Below are positions 20,126 to 29,944 of a stretch of DNA of 44,376 nt, in pieces. The stretch comes from Acidovorax sp. SCN 68-22 (GTDB taxonomy: Bacteria; Pseudomonadota; Gammaproteobacteria; Burkholderiales; Burkholderiaceae_C). Under the pieces are notes generated by a model. That model did no database searches and was not told the DNA's origin. It worked only from the letters and a program-made list of their open reading frames with translations. The position numbers and the translations under genes were made by a program. Within the stretch, counting starts at the first letter, position 1, and every line of letters starts with the position of its first letter. The stretch is from the NCBI GenBank assembly GCA_001724785.1, contig MEDL01000002.1:1-44376 (forward strand), given 5' to 3'.

Positions 20126-21823
20126 GTGAAACAACCGACCCCCGCCATCGTTCCCCACAGCGCCGTGCGCCCGCTGCCGCGCTGGGCCCTGTTGCTGCTG
20201 TGCGCGGCCTACGTGCTGCCCGGCTTCATCGGGCGCGACCCCTGGCGCGGCGCGGACGTCACCGCCTACGCCTACATGCAGCTCCTGGCACAGGGGCAAA
20301 CCCCGTGGCTGACGCCGCTGCTGGGCGGCCTTCCACCCGAGTCGGACGGCCTGCTGCCCTACTGGATCGGCGCCTGGGCGCTGCAGGGTGCGCAAGGCCT
20401 GCTGCCTGCGTTGTTGGCGGTGCGCATCCCCTTCGCGCTGCTGCTGGTACTCACCCTGTGGGCCTCGTGGTGGGGCATCTATGCCCTGGCGCGCAGCCCG
20501 GGAGCCCAACCGGTCGCCTTTGCCTTCGGTGGCGAAGCCTCGCCGGCCGACTACGCCCGTGCCATCGCCGATGGCGGCCTGCTGGCGCTGCTGGCCAGCC
20601 TGGGGCTGGCCCAGCCGTCCCACGAAACCAGCGCCTACCTCACACAACTGTGCGCGACCGCGCTGGTCTTCTACGGACTGGCCGCCATGCCGCGCCATCG
20701 CTGGTGGCCCTGGCTGGCCCTCGCCGCGGGCCTCACAGGGCTGTTGCTGAGCGGCGCCCCGGTGCTGGCGCTGCTCTATGGCCTGGGCGGCGCCGCCTTG
20801 TGCCTGTGGGCGGCCGAGCAGCCGCAACCGCAGGCACGCCGCGCGGCCTGGGGCGTGCTGGCGCTGACGCTGGTCGCAGCGCTGCTCTCCTGGCAGCTCG
20901 GCTTCTGGGAGCGGCGCGCGCTCTGGCCGGAGGTCGAAAAGGACGCGAGCAGCCTGGCGCGCCTGCTCGTCTGGTTCACCTGGCCAGCTTGGCCGCTTGC
21001 CCTGTGGACGCTGTGGCGCTGGCGCGGCCGTGTGTGGGCGCGACCGCTGCAGCGGCACCTGTGGCTGCCGGGCTGGTTCGCTGTTTGTGCATTAGGCGCC
21101 ATGCTGCTGTCGCACCCGGCCGACCGCGCCCTGCTGCTGGGCCTGCCGGCGCTGGCGGCGCTGGCGGCGTTCGCGCTGCCTACGCTCAAACGCAGCGTCT
21201 CGGCCCTGATCGACTGGTTCACGCTGCTGTTCTTCTCGGCCTCGGCCATCGCCATCTGGGTGATATGGATTTCCACGCAGACGGGTGTTCCCGCCAAGCC
21301 TGCTGCCAATGTGGCACGGCTGGCCCTGGGCTTCCAGCCGGAGTTTTCCGCCCTGGCGCTGGGTGTGGCGCTGGCCGCCAGCGCGGCCTGGTGCGCCGTG
21401 GTCGTGTGGCGCACCGGGCGCAACCGCAGCGCCTTGTGGAAGACGCTGGTGCTGCCGGCGGCCGGCACGACGCTGTGCTGGCTGCTGCTGACCAGCCTGT
21501 GGCTGCCGATGCTCAACTACGCGCGCAGCGACGCCCCGCAAATGCGCGCCGTGCTGGCGCTGGTCGGGCGCCCGGCCTGCGTGCACGTGCTCGGGCTGGA
21601 CCGGGGCCAGTACGCCGCGCTGCAGGTCTACACCGGCATCCCGACGCGTCCCTTGACCGCCGCCGCACCGGCCTGCCCCTGGCTGCTGGAGGCCGACGCC
21701 GCCACGGTACCCGAACGGCGCCGCACGCCGTTGGCGGCCGGGGAATGGACGCCGGTCGAACGCATCGGCCGGCCGACGGACCGCCACGATGCGCTGGTGG
21801 TGTACCGGCGCGTGGAACCGTAG
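20126..21823 (+). CDS. Multi-pass membrane protein, ArnT/glycosyltransferase-39-like
   Basis: Many hydrophobic segments; N-terminal FIGRDPWRGADVTAYAYMQLLAQG and LLPYWIGAWALQG resemble ArnT-like proteins. Confidence 0.6.
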   Translation: MKQPTPAIVPHSAVRPLPRWALLLLCAAYVLPGFIGRDPWRGADVTAYAYMQLLAQGQTPWLTPLLGGLPPESDGLLPYWIGAWALQGAQGLLPALLAVRIPFALLLVLTLWASWWGIYALARSPGAQPVAFAFGGEASPADYARAIADGGLLALLASLGLAQPSHETSAYLTQLCATALVFYGLAAMPRHRWWPWLALAAGLTGLLLSGAPVLALLYGLGGAALCLWAAEQPQPQARRAAWGVLALTLVAALLSWQLGFWERRALWPEVEKDASSLARLLVWFTWPAWPLALWTLWRWRGRVWARPLQRHLWLPGWFAVCALGAMLLSHPADRALLLGLPALAALAAFALPTLKRSVSALIDWFTLLFFSASAIAIWVIWISTQTGVPAKPAANVARLALGFQPEFSALALGVALAASAAWCAVVVWRTGRNRSALWKTLVLPAAGTTLCWLLLTSLWLPMLNYARSDAPQMRAVLALVGRPACVHVLGLDRGQYAALQVYTGIPTRPLTAAAPACPWLLEADAATVPERRRTPLAAGEWTPVERIGRPTDRHDALVVYRRVEP

Positions 21824-21830
21824 GCGCGCT

Positions 21831-23159
21831 TCAAGACTTCGCCGGCCGGCGCAGGCGCATGGCGGGAAAGACGAGGCGGAAGGTCGAGCCCTTGCCCGCC
21901 ACGCTGTCGATGAGCAGCTGGGCGCCGTGGCGCTGCGCCACGTGCTTGACGATGGCCAACCCCAGCCCGGTGCCGCCGGTGTCGCGCGAACGGCTGCGGT
22001 CCACCCGGTAGAAGCGCTCGGTGATGCGCGGCAAGTGCTCGGCATCGATGCCGGGACCGGTATCGCGCACCAGGAACTCGGCGCTGCCGTCGGGCTGCCA
22101 GTTCCATTGCACCTCGATGCGCCCGCCCGCCGGGGTGTAGCGGATGGCGTTGCCGACCAGGTTGGCCAGCGCGCTGTGCAGTTCGGCGGGCACGCCGGCC
22201 ACCTCGCCGGCGTCCTCGGGCCGGCTCCAGTGCGGAAAGCTGAGTGTTTGCTCCTGCGCCAGCAAGGCATGCAGGGCGCGCGCTTCCTGCTCGCAGCGCC
22301 CGAGCAGGCCAGCGACCGGCAGCCACTCGGCGGTGCCGGGCGGCGGGCTGGCCTCCAGGCGCGACAGCGCCAGCAGCCCCTCGACGACACGCTGCATGCG
22401 CTCGGCCTGCTGCGCCATGAGGGCGAGGTAGCGCGCCTCCTCGTCGGCGTCGAGCTTGAGCGTCTGCAGGGTCTCCACGAAGCCCGACAGCACCGTGAGC
22501 GGCGTGCGGATCTCGTGCGACACGTTGGCGACGAAGTCGCGCCGCATGGCTTCGGCCTGCTCGACCGCCGTGACGTCGCGCGTGAGCATCAGCTTCTGGC
22601 CCTCGCCGTAGGCGCACAGCTGGATGGACAGGCGCGCCAGGCCGGCGCCATCGCCCAGGCGCGTGGAAATGACGACATCGTGCGACCAGTCCTGCGCTGC
22701 CAGGTAAGCGGTGAAGTCCGGGTCGCGCAGCAGGTTGCCGATGAACTGCAGCATGTCGCGCTGCGCGTCGATGGCGAGGTGGCGCGCCGCATTGTGGTTG
22801 CACCAGACGATGCGGTCGCGGTCGTCGAGCAGCAGCACGCCGTTGGGCGTGGCCTGCAGCGCATCCAGGATGTCCTGCAGGCGCACGGCGCTGTCCTGCG
22901 CCGCCTGCTCGCGCGCGCGCAGCAGGCGTTGCACGCGCTCGGCTACTTCGCCCAGCACCCCCGTGCGCGCGGGCGCCGGGCCGGCGGCCTCGCCCCGCAA
23001 CCAGTGCAGCATGCGCGCCGAGCGCAGGAGGTCGGCGATGAACCACAGCCAGACGCCCGCCGCGCCGGCCCACAGCACGCCCCACACGCCGCCCCACCAC
23101 CAGCCCAGGCCCGCGCCGAGCGCCTGCACCGCGCAGAAGATCAGCGTGCGGACCAGCAT
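21831..23159 (-). CDS. phoR: Phosphate regulon sensor histidine kinase
   Basis: PAS-like region; FVANVSHEIRTPLTVLSGFVETL; GTGLGLAIVKHVAQRHGAQL; adjacent to phoB. Confidence 0.93.
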   Translation of the reverse strand: MLVRTLIFCAVQALGAGLGWWWGGVWGVLWAGAAGVWLWFIADLLRSARMLHWLRGEAAGPAPARTGVLGEVAERVQRLLRAREQAAQDSAVRLQDILDALQATPNGVLLLDDRDRIVWCNHNAARHLAIDAQRDMLQFIGNLLRDPDFTAYLAAQDWSHDVVISTRLGDGAGLARLSIQLCAYGEGQKLMLTRDVTAVEQAEAMRRDFVANVSHEIRTPLTVLSGFVETLQTLKLDADEEARYLALMAQQAERMQRVVEGLLALSRLEASPPPGTAEWLPVAGLLGRCEQEARALHALLAQEQTLSFPHWSRPEDAGEVAGVPAELHSALANLVGNAIRYTPAGGRIEVQWNWQPDGSAEFLVRDTGPGIDAEHLPRITERFYRVDRSRSRDTGGTGLGLAIVKHVAQRHGAQLLIDSVAGKGSTFRLVFPAMRLRRPAKS

Positions 23160-23188
23160 GCAGGGCGCCCCCGGTCGACGGGACAGAG

Positions 23189-23252
23189 AAAATAGCTCAA
23201 ATCAGGCTCCAGCGCTTACTGCGTATTATTTTGTAGCTATTACAACAGTAGC
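23189..23252. repeat. Dispersed repeat, copy 4 (between phoB and phoR)
   Basis: Reverse complement GCTACTGTTGTAATAGCTACAAAATAATACGCAGTAAGCGCTGGAGCC. Confidence 0.75.
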
Positions 23253-23259
23253 ACTCGAC

Positions 23260-23973
23260 TCAGGCTGCCGGCGCCGCGCCCCCAGCCGGTGCACTGAAGC
23301 GGTAACCCGCGCCGCGCACCGTCTCGACCATGGTGCTGGCCGGTCCCAGCGCTTCACGCAGGCGCTTGACGTGCACGTCCACGGTGCGCTCCTCGATGAA
23401 CACGTGGTCGCCCCAGACCTTGTCGAGCAACTGGGCGCGCGAATGCACGCGCTCCGGGTGCTTCATGAAGTAGCGCAGCAGCTTGAATTCGGTCGGCCCC
23501 AGGCGCAGCTCTGTTCCCTGGTAGGCCACGCGGTGCGCGGCCGCATCGAGCAGCAGGCCGCCGAGTTCGACCGCCTCGGCCGCCTGTTCGGGCGCGCGCC
23601 GGCGCAGCACGGCGCGGATGCGCGCCAGCAGCTCCTGGGTGGAAAAGGGCTTGGTGATGTAGTCGTCGGCGCCGGCGTCCAGCCCCGCGACTTTGTCCGG
23701 CTCGTCGCCGCGCGCGGTCAGCATGAGGATGGGGATGGCGCGCGTGCGCGCGTCGGCGCGCCACCTGCGCGCCAGTTGCAGGCCGCTCTGGCCGGGCAGC
23801 ATCCAGTCGAGCAGGATGACGTCCGGCAGCACCGCGTCGAGCTCGCGCTGGGCGCTCGGTCCGTCCTCGGCCCACACCGGCGCAAAGCCGTTGTGGCGCA
23901 GGTTGACGGCGATCAGTTCGGCAATGGCCGGCTCGTCCTCGACGACCAGCACTTTGGGCAGGTGTCTCATCAA
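23260..23973 (-). CDS. phoB: Phosphate regulon response regulator
   Basis: VLVVEDEPAIAELIAVNLR; LDWMLPGQSGLQLARRWR; C-terminal winged helix RTVDVHVKRLREAL...VRGAGYRF. Confidence 0.95.
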   Translation of the reverse strand: MMRHLPKVLVVEDEPAIAELIAVNLRHNGFAPVWAEDGPSAQRELDAVLPDVILLDWMLPGQSGLQLARRWRADARTRAIPILMLTARGDEPDKVAGLDAGADDYITKPFSTQELLARIRAVLRRRAPEQAAEAVELGGLLLDAAAHRVAYQGTELRLGPTEFKLLRYFMKHPERVHSRAQLLDKVWGDHVFIEERTVDVHVKRLREALGPASTMVETVRGAGYRFSAPAGGAAPAA

Positions 23974-24671
23974 CGCAGCACCGATTCGATTTCCTTGAGC
24001 GACGTGTGGCGCACGTCGGTGCCCTCCACCAGGTAGATGATGAGCTCGGCCATGTTCTTGGAGTGGTCGCCGATGCGCTCGATGGCCTTGGCGATGAACA
24101 ACAAATCCAGGCTCGGCGAGATGGTGCGCGGGTCTTCCATCATGTAGGTGATGAGCTTGCGCACGAAGCCGTCGAACTCCTCGTCGATCAGGTCGTCTTC
24201 CTTGAGGATGGCCAGCGCCGTGCGCGTGTCGAGCCGGGCAAACGCGTCCAGCGCCTTGTGCAGCAGCCCCGAAGCCAGGTCGGCCGCGACGCGCAGGTCC
24301 ATGGTCGGCAGGTTGCGCGGCGCGCCGGTTTCGATGATGGAGCGCACCATGCGCGCCATCTTGCTGGCCTCGTCACCCATGCGCTCGAGGTTGGCCGTGG
24401 CCTTGGAAAACGCCATCAGCAGGCGCAAATCGCGCGCCGTGGGCTGGCGCCGGGCAATGATGGTGGAAAGCTCGCGGTCGATATCGACCTCCAGCGCGTT
24501 CACCCGCCCTTCGAGCGTGGCCACGGTGTCCACGGCCTCCAGGCTGAACTGCGAAAGCGCGCGGATGGCATGGCCGATCTGCGCCTCGACCAGGCCGCCG
24601 AGCTCCATGACACGGGCCGAGACGGTGTTGAGTTCGGCGTCGAACTGGGAGGAAAGGTGCTTGTCTGTCAT
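23970..24671 (-). CDS. phoU: Phosphate transport system regulatory protein
   Basis: MTDKHLSSQFDAELNTVSARVMELGGLVEAQI; AIERIGDHSKNMAELIIYLVEGTDVRH; 4-bp overlap with phoB. Confidence 0.94.
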   Translation of the reverse strand: MTDKHLSSQFDAELNTVSARVMELGGLVEAQIGHAIRALSQFSLEAVDTVATLEGRVNALEVDIDRELSTIIARRQPTARDLRLLMAFSKATANLERMGDEASKMARMVRSIIETGAPRNLPTMDLRVAADLASGLLHKALDAFARLDTRTALAILKEDDLIDEEFDGFVRKLITYMMEDPRTISPSLDLLFIAKAIERIGDHSKNMAELIIYLVEGTDVRHTSLKEIESVLR

Positions 24672-24682
24672 GGCATTTGCGG

Positions 24683-25492
24683 TCAGCCGAAGCGACCGGT
24701 GATGTAGTCCTCTGTTTCGCTGCGCCTGGGTTTGACGAACAGCTGTTCCGTCTCGCCCACCTCGATCAGGTCGCCCAGGTACATGTAGGCGGTGTAGTCG
24801 CTGCAGCGCGCCGCCTGCTGCATGTTGTGCGTGACGATGACCACCGTGTACTCGCTCTTGAGCTCGGCGATCAGCTCTTCGATCTTGGCGGTGGAAATCG
24901 GGTCCAGCGCCGAGCACGGCTCGTCGAGCAGCAGGACCTCGGGCTTGATGGCGATGCCCCGGGCGATGCACAGGCGCTGCTGCTGCCCGCCCGAGAGGCT
25001 GGCGCCGCTCTGGCCGAGCTTGTCCTTGACCTCGCCCCACAGCGCCGCCTTGCGCAGCGCCCATTCGACACGCTCGTCCATCTCGGGGGCGCTCAGGCTC
25101 TCGAAGAGCTTCACACCGAAGGCGATGTTGTCGTAGATCGACATGGGAAAGGGCGTCGGCTTCTGGAACACCATGCCGATCTTGGCGCGGATCAGCGCCA
25201 CGTCCTGCTTGCTGGTGAGCAGGTTCTCGCCGTCGAGCAGGATCTGGCCTTCGGCACGCTGCTCCGGGTAGAGCTCGAACATGCGGTTGAACGTGCGCAA
25301 GAGCGTCGATTTTCCGCAGCCCGAGGGGCCGATGAAGGCGGTGACCTTGTGCCGCGCGATGTCGAGGTTGATGTTCTTGAGTGCATGGAACTTGCCGTAA
25401 TAGAAGTTCAGGTTGCGCACGGTGATCTTGGGTTCCGGCGCCGCCAGGGGCTGGCTGCTGCGCTCGGGAAGGGCGATGGTCGAAGAAGGCAT
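24683..25492 (-). CDS. pstB: Phosphate ABC transporter ATP-binding protein
   Basis: Walker [18 protein letters not shown]; signature [38 protein letters not shown]. Confidence 0.97.
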   Translation of the reverse strand: MPSSTIALPERSSQPLAAPEPKITVRNLNFYYGKFHALKNINLDIARHKVTAFIGPSGCGKSTLLRTFNRMFELYPEQRAEGQILLDGENLLTSKQDVALIRAKIGMVFQKPTPFPMSIYDNIAFGVKLFESLSAPEMDERVEWALRKAALWGEVKDKLGQSGASLSGGQQQRLCIARGIAIKPEVLLLDEPCSALDPISTAKIEELIAELKSEYTVVIVTHNMQQAARCSDYTAYMYLGDLIEVGETEQLFVKPRRSETEDYITGRFG

Positions 25493-25507
25493 GGTGTGCA
25501 GAGGGTT

Positions 25508-26389
25508 CTATTTGTGCCGCGTCAGCACGCGCGCCAGGATGTTCAGGGCCAGCACGGCCATGGTGATCAGGAAGACTCCCGCCCAGGCGAGTTGCTGCCA
25601 GTTCTCGTACGGGCTCATGGCGAACTTGAAGATCGTCACCGGCAGGCTGGCCATGGGTTTGGCCAGGTCGGCGTTCCAGAACTGGTTGTTGAGCGCGGTG
25701 AACAAGAGCGGCGCGGTTTCGCCAGCGATGCGCGCCACGGCCAGCAGGACGCCGGTGATGACGCCGGCGCGTGCCGCACGCAGCGTGATCGAGAGGATGA
25801 CCTTCCACTTGGGCGTGCCGAGCGCGTAAGCCGCTTCACGCAGCCCGGCCGGCACCAGCAGCAGCATGTTCTCGGTGGTGCGTATGACCACTGGCACGAC
25901 GATCAGCGCCAGCGCAACGCTGCCCGCGTAGCCCGAAAAGCTCCTGAAGCGCGCCACCACCACCGCGTAGACAAACAGGCCGATGACGATGCTGGGCGCC
26001 GACAGCAAGATGTCGTTGACGAAGCGCGTGACCTGCGCCAGCGCGCCGCGCGTGTCGTATTCCGACAGGTAGATGCCGGCCATGATGCCTACCGGGGTGC
26101 CGACGAAGGTCGCCAGCGCCACCATGGTGAGCGAGCCATAGATGGCGTTGGACAAGCCCCCGGCTTCGTTGGGCGGCGGCGTCATCTCGGTGAACAGCGC
26201 CACCGACAGGCCGCCCAATCCCAGGCGCAGGGTTTCCCAGAGAATCCACACCAGCCAGAACAGGCCGAACGCCATGGCCGCCAGCGCCAGCGCCAGGGCG
26301 ATGCGGTTGGTGCGCTTGCGCCGGGCGTAGCGCGCGGCACGCGCGCGCTGGGCATCGGCCGCCGTCAGGAGTTGTTCTCCCGTGCTCAT
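25508..26389 (-). CDS. pstA: Phosphate ABC transporter permease
   Basis: Position in operon; [35 protein letters not shown]. Confidence 0.95.
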   Translation of the reverse strand: MSTGEQLLTAADAQRARAARYARRKRTNRIALALALAAMAFGLFWLVWILWETLRLGLGGLSVALFTEMTPPPNEAGGLSNAIYGSLTMVALATFVGTPVGIMAGIYLSEYDTRGALAQVTRFVNDILLSAPSIVIGLFVYAVVVARFRSFSGYAGSVALALIVVPVVIRTTENMLLLVPAGLREAAYALGTPKWKVILSITLRAARAGVITGVLLAVARIAGETAPLLFTALNNQFWNADLAKPMASLPVTIFKFAMSPYENWQQLAWAGVFLITMAVLALNILARVLTRHK

Positions 26390-27408
26390 GCGCGTGCTCC
26401 TTCGCCCTTTTGCAGGCGCATCAGCAGGATCTTGGACAGCGCCAGCACCACGAAGGTAATGAAGAACAGCACCAGGCCGAGGTAGATGAGCGACGCCTGG
26501 TGCAGGCCCTCGGCGGCCTCGGCGAACTCGTTGGCCAGGGCCGAGGTGATGCTGTTGGCAGCGGCAAAGAGCGACACCGAATCGAGCTGATTCATGTTGC
26601 CGATGACGAAGGTGACGGCCATGGTCTCACCCAGCGCGCGCCCCAGGCCGAGCATGATGCCGCCCAGGACGCCGGTCTTGGTGTACGGCAGCACCACCGT
26701 CCACACCACCTCCCAGGTCGTCGCACCCAGGCCGTAGGCCGATTCCTTGAGGAGCGCCGGGGTGACCTCGAACACGTCGCGCATGACGGCCGAGATGAAA
26801 GGAATGATCATGATGGCCAGGATGATCCCGGCCGAGAGAATGCCGATGCCCACGGGCGGGCCCGACACCAGCGCGCCCAGGTAGGGCACGCCGGCAAAGA
26901 GTTTCTGCAGCGGCGCCTGCACCCAGGTCGCCAGGATGGGCCCGAACACCATCAGCCCCCACATGCCATAGACGATGGACGGCACGGCGGCCAGCAGTTC
27001 GATGGCCGTGCCGAGCGGGCGCTTGAGCCAGCCGGGCGACAGCTCGGTGAGGAACAGCGCAATGCCGAAGCTCACCGGAACGGCGATCACCAACGCGATC
27101 AGGGAGGTCGCCAGCGTGCCGTAGATCATCACCAGCCCGCCGTACTCGTTCTGCACCGGGTCCCAGACACTGCTGGTCAGGAACCCCAGGCCGTAGGCGG
27201 AAATGGCCGGCCACGCGCCCACCACCAGCGAGACCAGGATGGCCAGCAGGATGAGCAGCGTGAACCAGGCGGCCGCATGTGCCAACAGGGCGAACAGCCG
27301 GTCGGCCAGCACGCCGGATATCTTGAACTTGCGTGGTGGGGGCATATTCTTTTGGGCCCCCGCCAGCAGGTAGGCGCTTTGGGCGGGGGGAATGGGCAGT
27401 GTAGACAC
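26386..27408 (-). CDS. pstC: Phosphate ABC transporter permease
   Basis: [39 protein letters not shown]; overlaps pstA by 4 bp. Confidence 0.95.
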   Translation of the reverse strand: MSTLPIPPAQSAYLLAGAQKNMPPPRKFKISGVLADRLFALLAHAAAWFTLLILLAILVSLVVGAWPAISAYGLGFLTSSVWDPVQNEYGGLVMIYGTLATSLIALVIAVPVSFGIALFLTELSPGWLKRPLGTAIELLAAVPSIVYGMWGLMVFGPILATWVQAPLQKLFAGVPYLGALVSGPPVGIGILSAGIILAIMIIPFISAVMRDVFEVTPALLKESAYGLGATTWEVVWTVVLPYTKTGVLGGIMLGLGRALGETMAVTFVIGNMNQLDSVSLFAAANSITSALANEFAEAAEGLHQASLIYLGLVLFFITFVVLALSKILLMRLQKGEGARA

Positions 27409-27430
27409 TTGGCCTCCTGAAGTCGGTTCA

Positions 27431-27453
27431 CCGGGGCGACCAATGCACCCCGG
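27431..27453 (-). other. Intercistronic hairpin between pstS and pstC
   Basis: CCGGGG...CCCCGG stem with an 11-nt loop between pstS stop and pstC start. Confidence 0.4.
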
Positions 27454-27486
27454 CGGCAGATGCGCCGTCGTGTCCGGCTGCTTTTC

Positions 27487-28527
27487 TTATTTGTACGCGA
27501 CGGCCTTGCCGGAACCGTCCTGGATGCTGTCCCACTGCTTCATGATCGCCGCCTTGACGCTGTCGGGCATGGGCACGTAGTCGAGGTCGGACGCCGTCTT
27601 GTCGCCCACGCGGTAGGCCCACTCAAAGAACTTGAGCGTCGTCGCGGCCTGGACGGGCTTGTCCTGCACCTTGTGCATCAGGATGAAGGTCGCGCCGGTG
27701 ATGGGCCAGGCATCCTTGCCAGGCTGGTTGGTGAGGATCTGGTAGAAGCTCTTGCTCCAGTCGGCGCCGGCGGCGGCCGCCTTGAAGGAGGTGTCGTCCG
27801 GCGAGACGAAATTGCCGGTGCTGTTGGACAACTGCACGTACGTCAACTTGTTCTGCTTGACGTAGGCATACTCCACGTAGCCGATGGAGTTGGGCAGGCG
27901 CCCGACGAATGCGGCCACGCCTTCGTTGCCCTTGCCGCCCGCGCCCGTGGGCCAGTTGACGGCCGTGCCTTCACCGACCTTGGCCTTCCATTCCTCGTTC
28001 ACCTTGCTCAGGTAGTTGGTGAAGACAAAGCTGGTGCCCGAGCCGTCGGCGCGGCGCACCGGGGCGATGGCCGCATCGGGCAGCTTCACGCCGGGGTTGA
28101 GCTTGGCGATGGCCGGGTCGGTCCACTGCGTGATCTTGCCCAGGTAGATATCGCCCAGCACCTGGCCGCTCAGCTTGATCTGGCCCGGGGCGATGCCGGC
28201 GATGTTGACCACCGGCACCACGCCGCCGATGACGGTGGGGAACTGGATCAGGCCCTTCTTGGCCAGGTCCTCGTCCTTCAGCGGGGCGTCCGAGGCGCCG
28301 AAATCGACCGTCTTGGCTTCGATCTGCCGCAAGCCCGCGCCCGAACCGACGGACTGGTAGTTGATGCGCACACCCGTGGCCTTGTTGTAGTCCGCCGCCC
28401 ACTTGGAGTACAGCGGGGCCGGAAAGGTGGCACCGGCGCCGGTGGCTTCCTGCTGGGCATAGGCGCCGGTAGCGAACGCGGCAGCGGCCGCGCCGGCCAC
28501 CATAACTTTGATCACGGAACCATTCAT
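27487..28527 (-). CDS. pstS: Phosphate-binding periplasmic protein
   Basis: [54 protein letters not shown]. Confidence 0.97.
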   Translation of the reverse strand: MNGSVIKVMVAGAAAAAFATGAYAQQEATGAGATFPAPLYSKWAADYNKATGVRINYQSVGSGAGLRQIEAKTVDFGASDAPLKDEDLAKKGLIQFPTVIGGVVPVVNIAGIAPGQIKLSGQVLGDIYLGKITQWTDPAIAKLNPGVKLPDAAIAPVRRADGSGTSFVFTNYLSKVNEEWKAKVGEGTAVNWPTGAGGKGNEGVAAFVGRLPNSIGYVEYAYVKQNKLTYVQLSNSTGNFVSPDDTSFKAAAAGADWSKSFYQILTNQPGKDAWPITGATFILMHKVQDKPVQAATTLKFFEWAYRVGDKTASDLDYVPMPDSVKAAIMKQWDSIQDGSGKAVAYK

Positions 28528-28585
28528 GAGAGACCTCTTGCCTTGTGGTTGATAAAGAAAGCAAGGTGGAATTTAGGCGTGCAAT

Positions 28586-28603
28586 GTGACAGCGGCGTGA
28601 CAC
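28586..28603 (-). promoter_or_regulatory. PHO box upstream of pstS
   Basis: Minus strand GTGTCAC-GCCG-CTGTCAC, two 7-mers with 4-bp spacer, about 60 bp from the pstS start. Confidence 0.75.
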
Positions 28604-28635
28604 ATTTCCTTGTGCAGAAAGGGCACGCAGCGGGC

Positions 28636-28653
28636 CTGTCACGCGCTTGTCAT
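28636..28653 (+). promoter_or_regulatory. PHO box facing the divergent binding-protein gene
   Basis: CTGTCAC-GCGC-TTGTCAT, about 55 bp upstream of ATG 28709. Confidence 0.7.
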
Positions 28654-28708
28654 GCGTGCCCCATAGCGTCGGGGGATCGCATTGTTCCGCGCCCAAGCGC
28701 CTGCCCCC

Positions 28709-29872
28709 ATGCCCCTGGTTTCCCGTTTTTCCCATTCCCCGGCACGCCGCCGCTGGCTGCAGGGCAGCGCCGCCGCCCTTGCGGCCTGGGGCCTTCCCGC
28801 CGCCGGCCAGGCCCGGACCGAGGGCGGCGCCCCGGTGACCGTCGCCCAGGTGGTGGACATGTCGCCCGGCCTGCAGGACGTGGGCCGCGACTTCCTCGTC
28901 GGCGCACAGGCGGCCTGGCAAAGCGTCAACGCCCAAGGCGGGGTGCAGGGCCGCCAGGTGCGGCACCTGCCCATCGTGACCGATGGCTCGCGGCAAGGCC
29001 TGCAGGGCGCCTGGCAGCGCATTGAGTCCAGCCACTGCGTCATGCTCTCGGGCTGCGTGGGCGATGCCGCCACGCGCGCATTGTCCGAACTGCAGGCGCA
29101 GAGCCCCGCCGGCACGCGCCTGGCGCAAGTCGCACCCTGGGTGCAGGCCGAGGCCGCCCATGCGCCGGGGAGCCATGTGTTCGGCATCTTCCCCGGCTAC
29201 CAGGAGCAGATGGCACACGCCCTCAAGACGCTCGCCACGGTGGGCGTGCGCGACATGGGCGTGGCGTTCGCCGGCGCGCCGCAGCGTGCCCAGGCGCTCG
29301 AGACGGTGCAGCGCGCCGCCACCGCCCTGGGCCTGCAACTGCACCTCCTGCCCACCCCCGGCCAGGCGGCCAGCGCCGCCGAACGCCGCGCCGAACAGAC
29401 ACAGGCCATCGTCCTGTTCATCGGCGGCACCCCGGAGCTGCACGCCTTTGCCCGGCGCCTGCCCGTGCAACCGGGGACGCACCGCTACATCGTCGCGCTG
29501 GCGGACGTGAACCTGCAGGTCCTCGCGCAACTGGGCGGCACGCCGCGCCACTCCTCGGTGATCGCCACGCAGGCCGTACCCCTGCTGACCTCCACCCTGG
29601 GCGTGGTGCGCGCCTACCGCCAGGCACTGGCACGCTATTACGACGAACCGCCCTCGCCCCAGGGTCTGGCCGGGTTCGTGTCGGCGCGCTACGCCGCGGC
29701 GGTGCTCTCGGGCCTGCGCGCCGAGCCGACGCGCGCCAACGTGCTGCAGGCGCTGCGCGAACGCACCGACAGCGACATCGACGGCTTCATGGTGCGCTGC
29801 GCCGGCTCCGAGCGCCGCAGCGGCTACGTCACGCAGACCATGCTCGCGGCCGACGGCCGCATCATCGGCTGA
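28709..29872 (+). CDS. Periplasmic binding protein, branched-chain amino-acid type (Peripla_BP_6-like), Tat-like signal
   Basis: ARRRWLQGSAAALAAWGLPAAGQA signal; VAQVVDMSPGLQDVGRDFLVGAQAAWQSVNAQGGVQGRQVRHLPIVTDG. ATG at 28709 preferred over the ORF-track TTG. Confidence 0.78.
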   Translation: MPLVSRFSHSPARRRWLQGSAAALAAWGLPAAGQARTEGGAPVTVAQVVDMSPGLQDVGRDFLVGAQAAWQSVNAQGGVQGRQVRHLPIVTDGSRQGLQGAWQRIESSHCVMLSGCVGDAATRALSELQAQSPAGTRLAQVAPWVQAEAAHAPGSHVFGIFPGYQEQMAHALKTLATVGVRDMGVAFAGAPQRAQALETVQRAATALGLQLHLLPTPGQAASAAERRAEQTQAIVLFIGGTPELHAFARRLPVQPGTHRYIVALADVNLQVLAQLGGTPRHSSVIATQAVPLLTSTLGVVRAYRQALARYYDEPPSPQGLAGFVSARYAAAVLSGLRAEPTRANVLQALRERTDSDIDGFMVRCAGSERRSGYVTQTMLAADGRIIG

Positions 29873-29944
29873 CAAGCCTTTCTTGCTGGGGCTGCAGGCC
29901 CACTACCATCGGCGACTTCGCCCTTCTTTCTTTTCGCCCCACGC

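Noticed and set aside
23970-25808. 612-aa minus-strand ORF spanning pstA, pstB and phoU
   Set aside because: Only the C-terminal part is real (phoU from 24671); upstream is out-of-frame pstB/pstA sequence.
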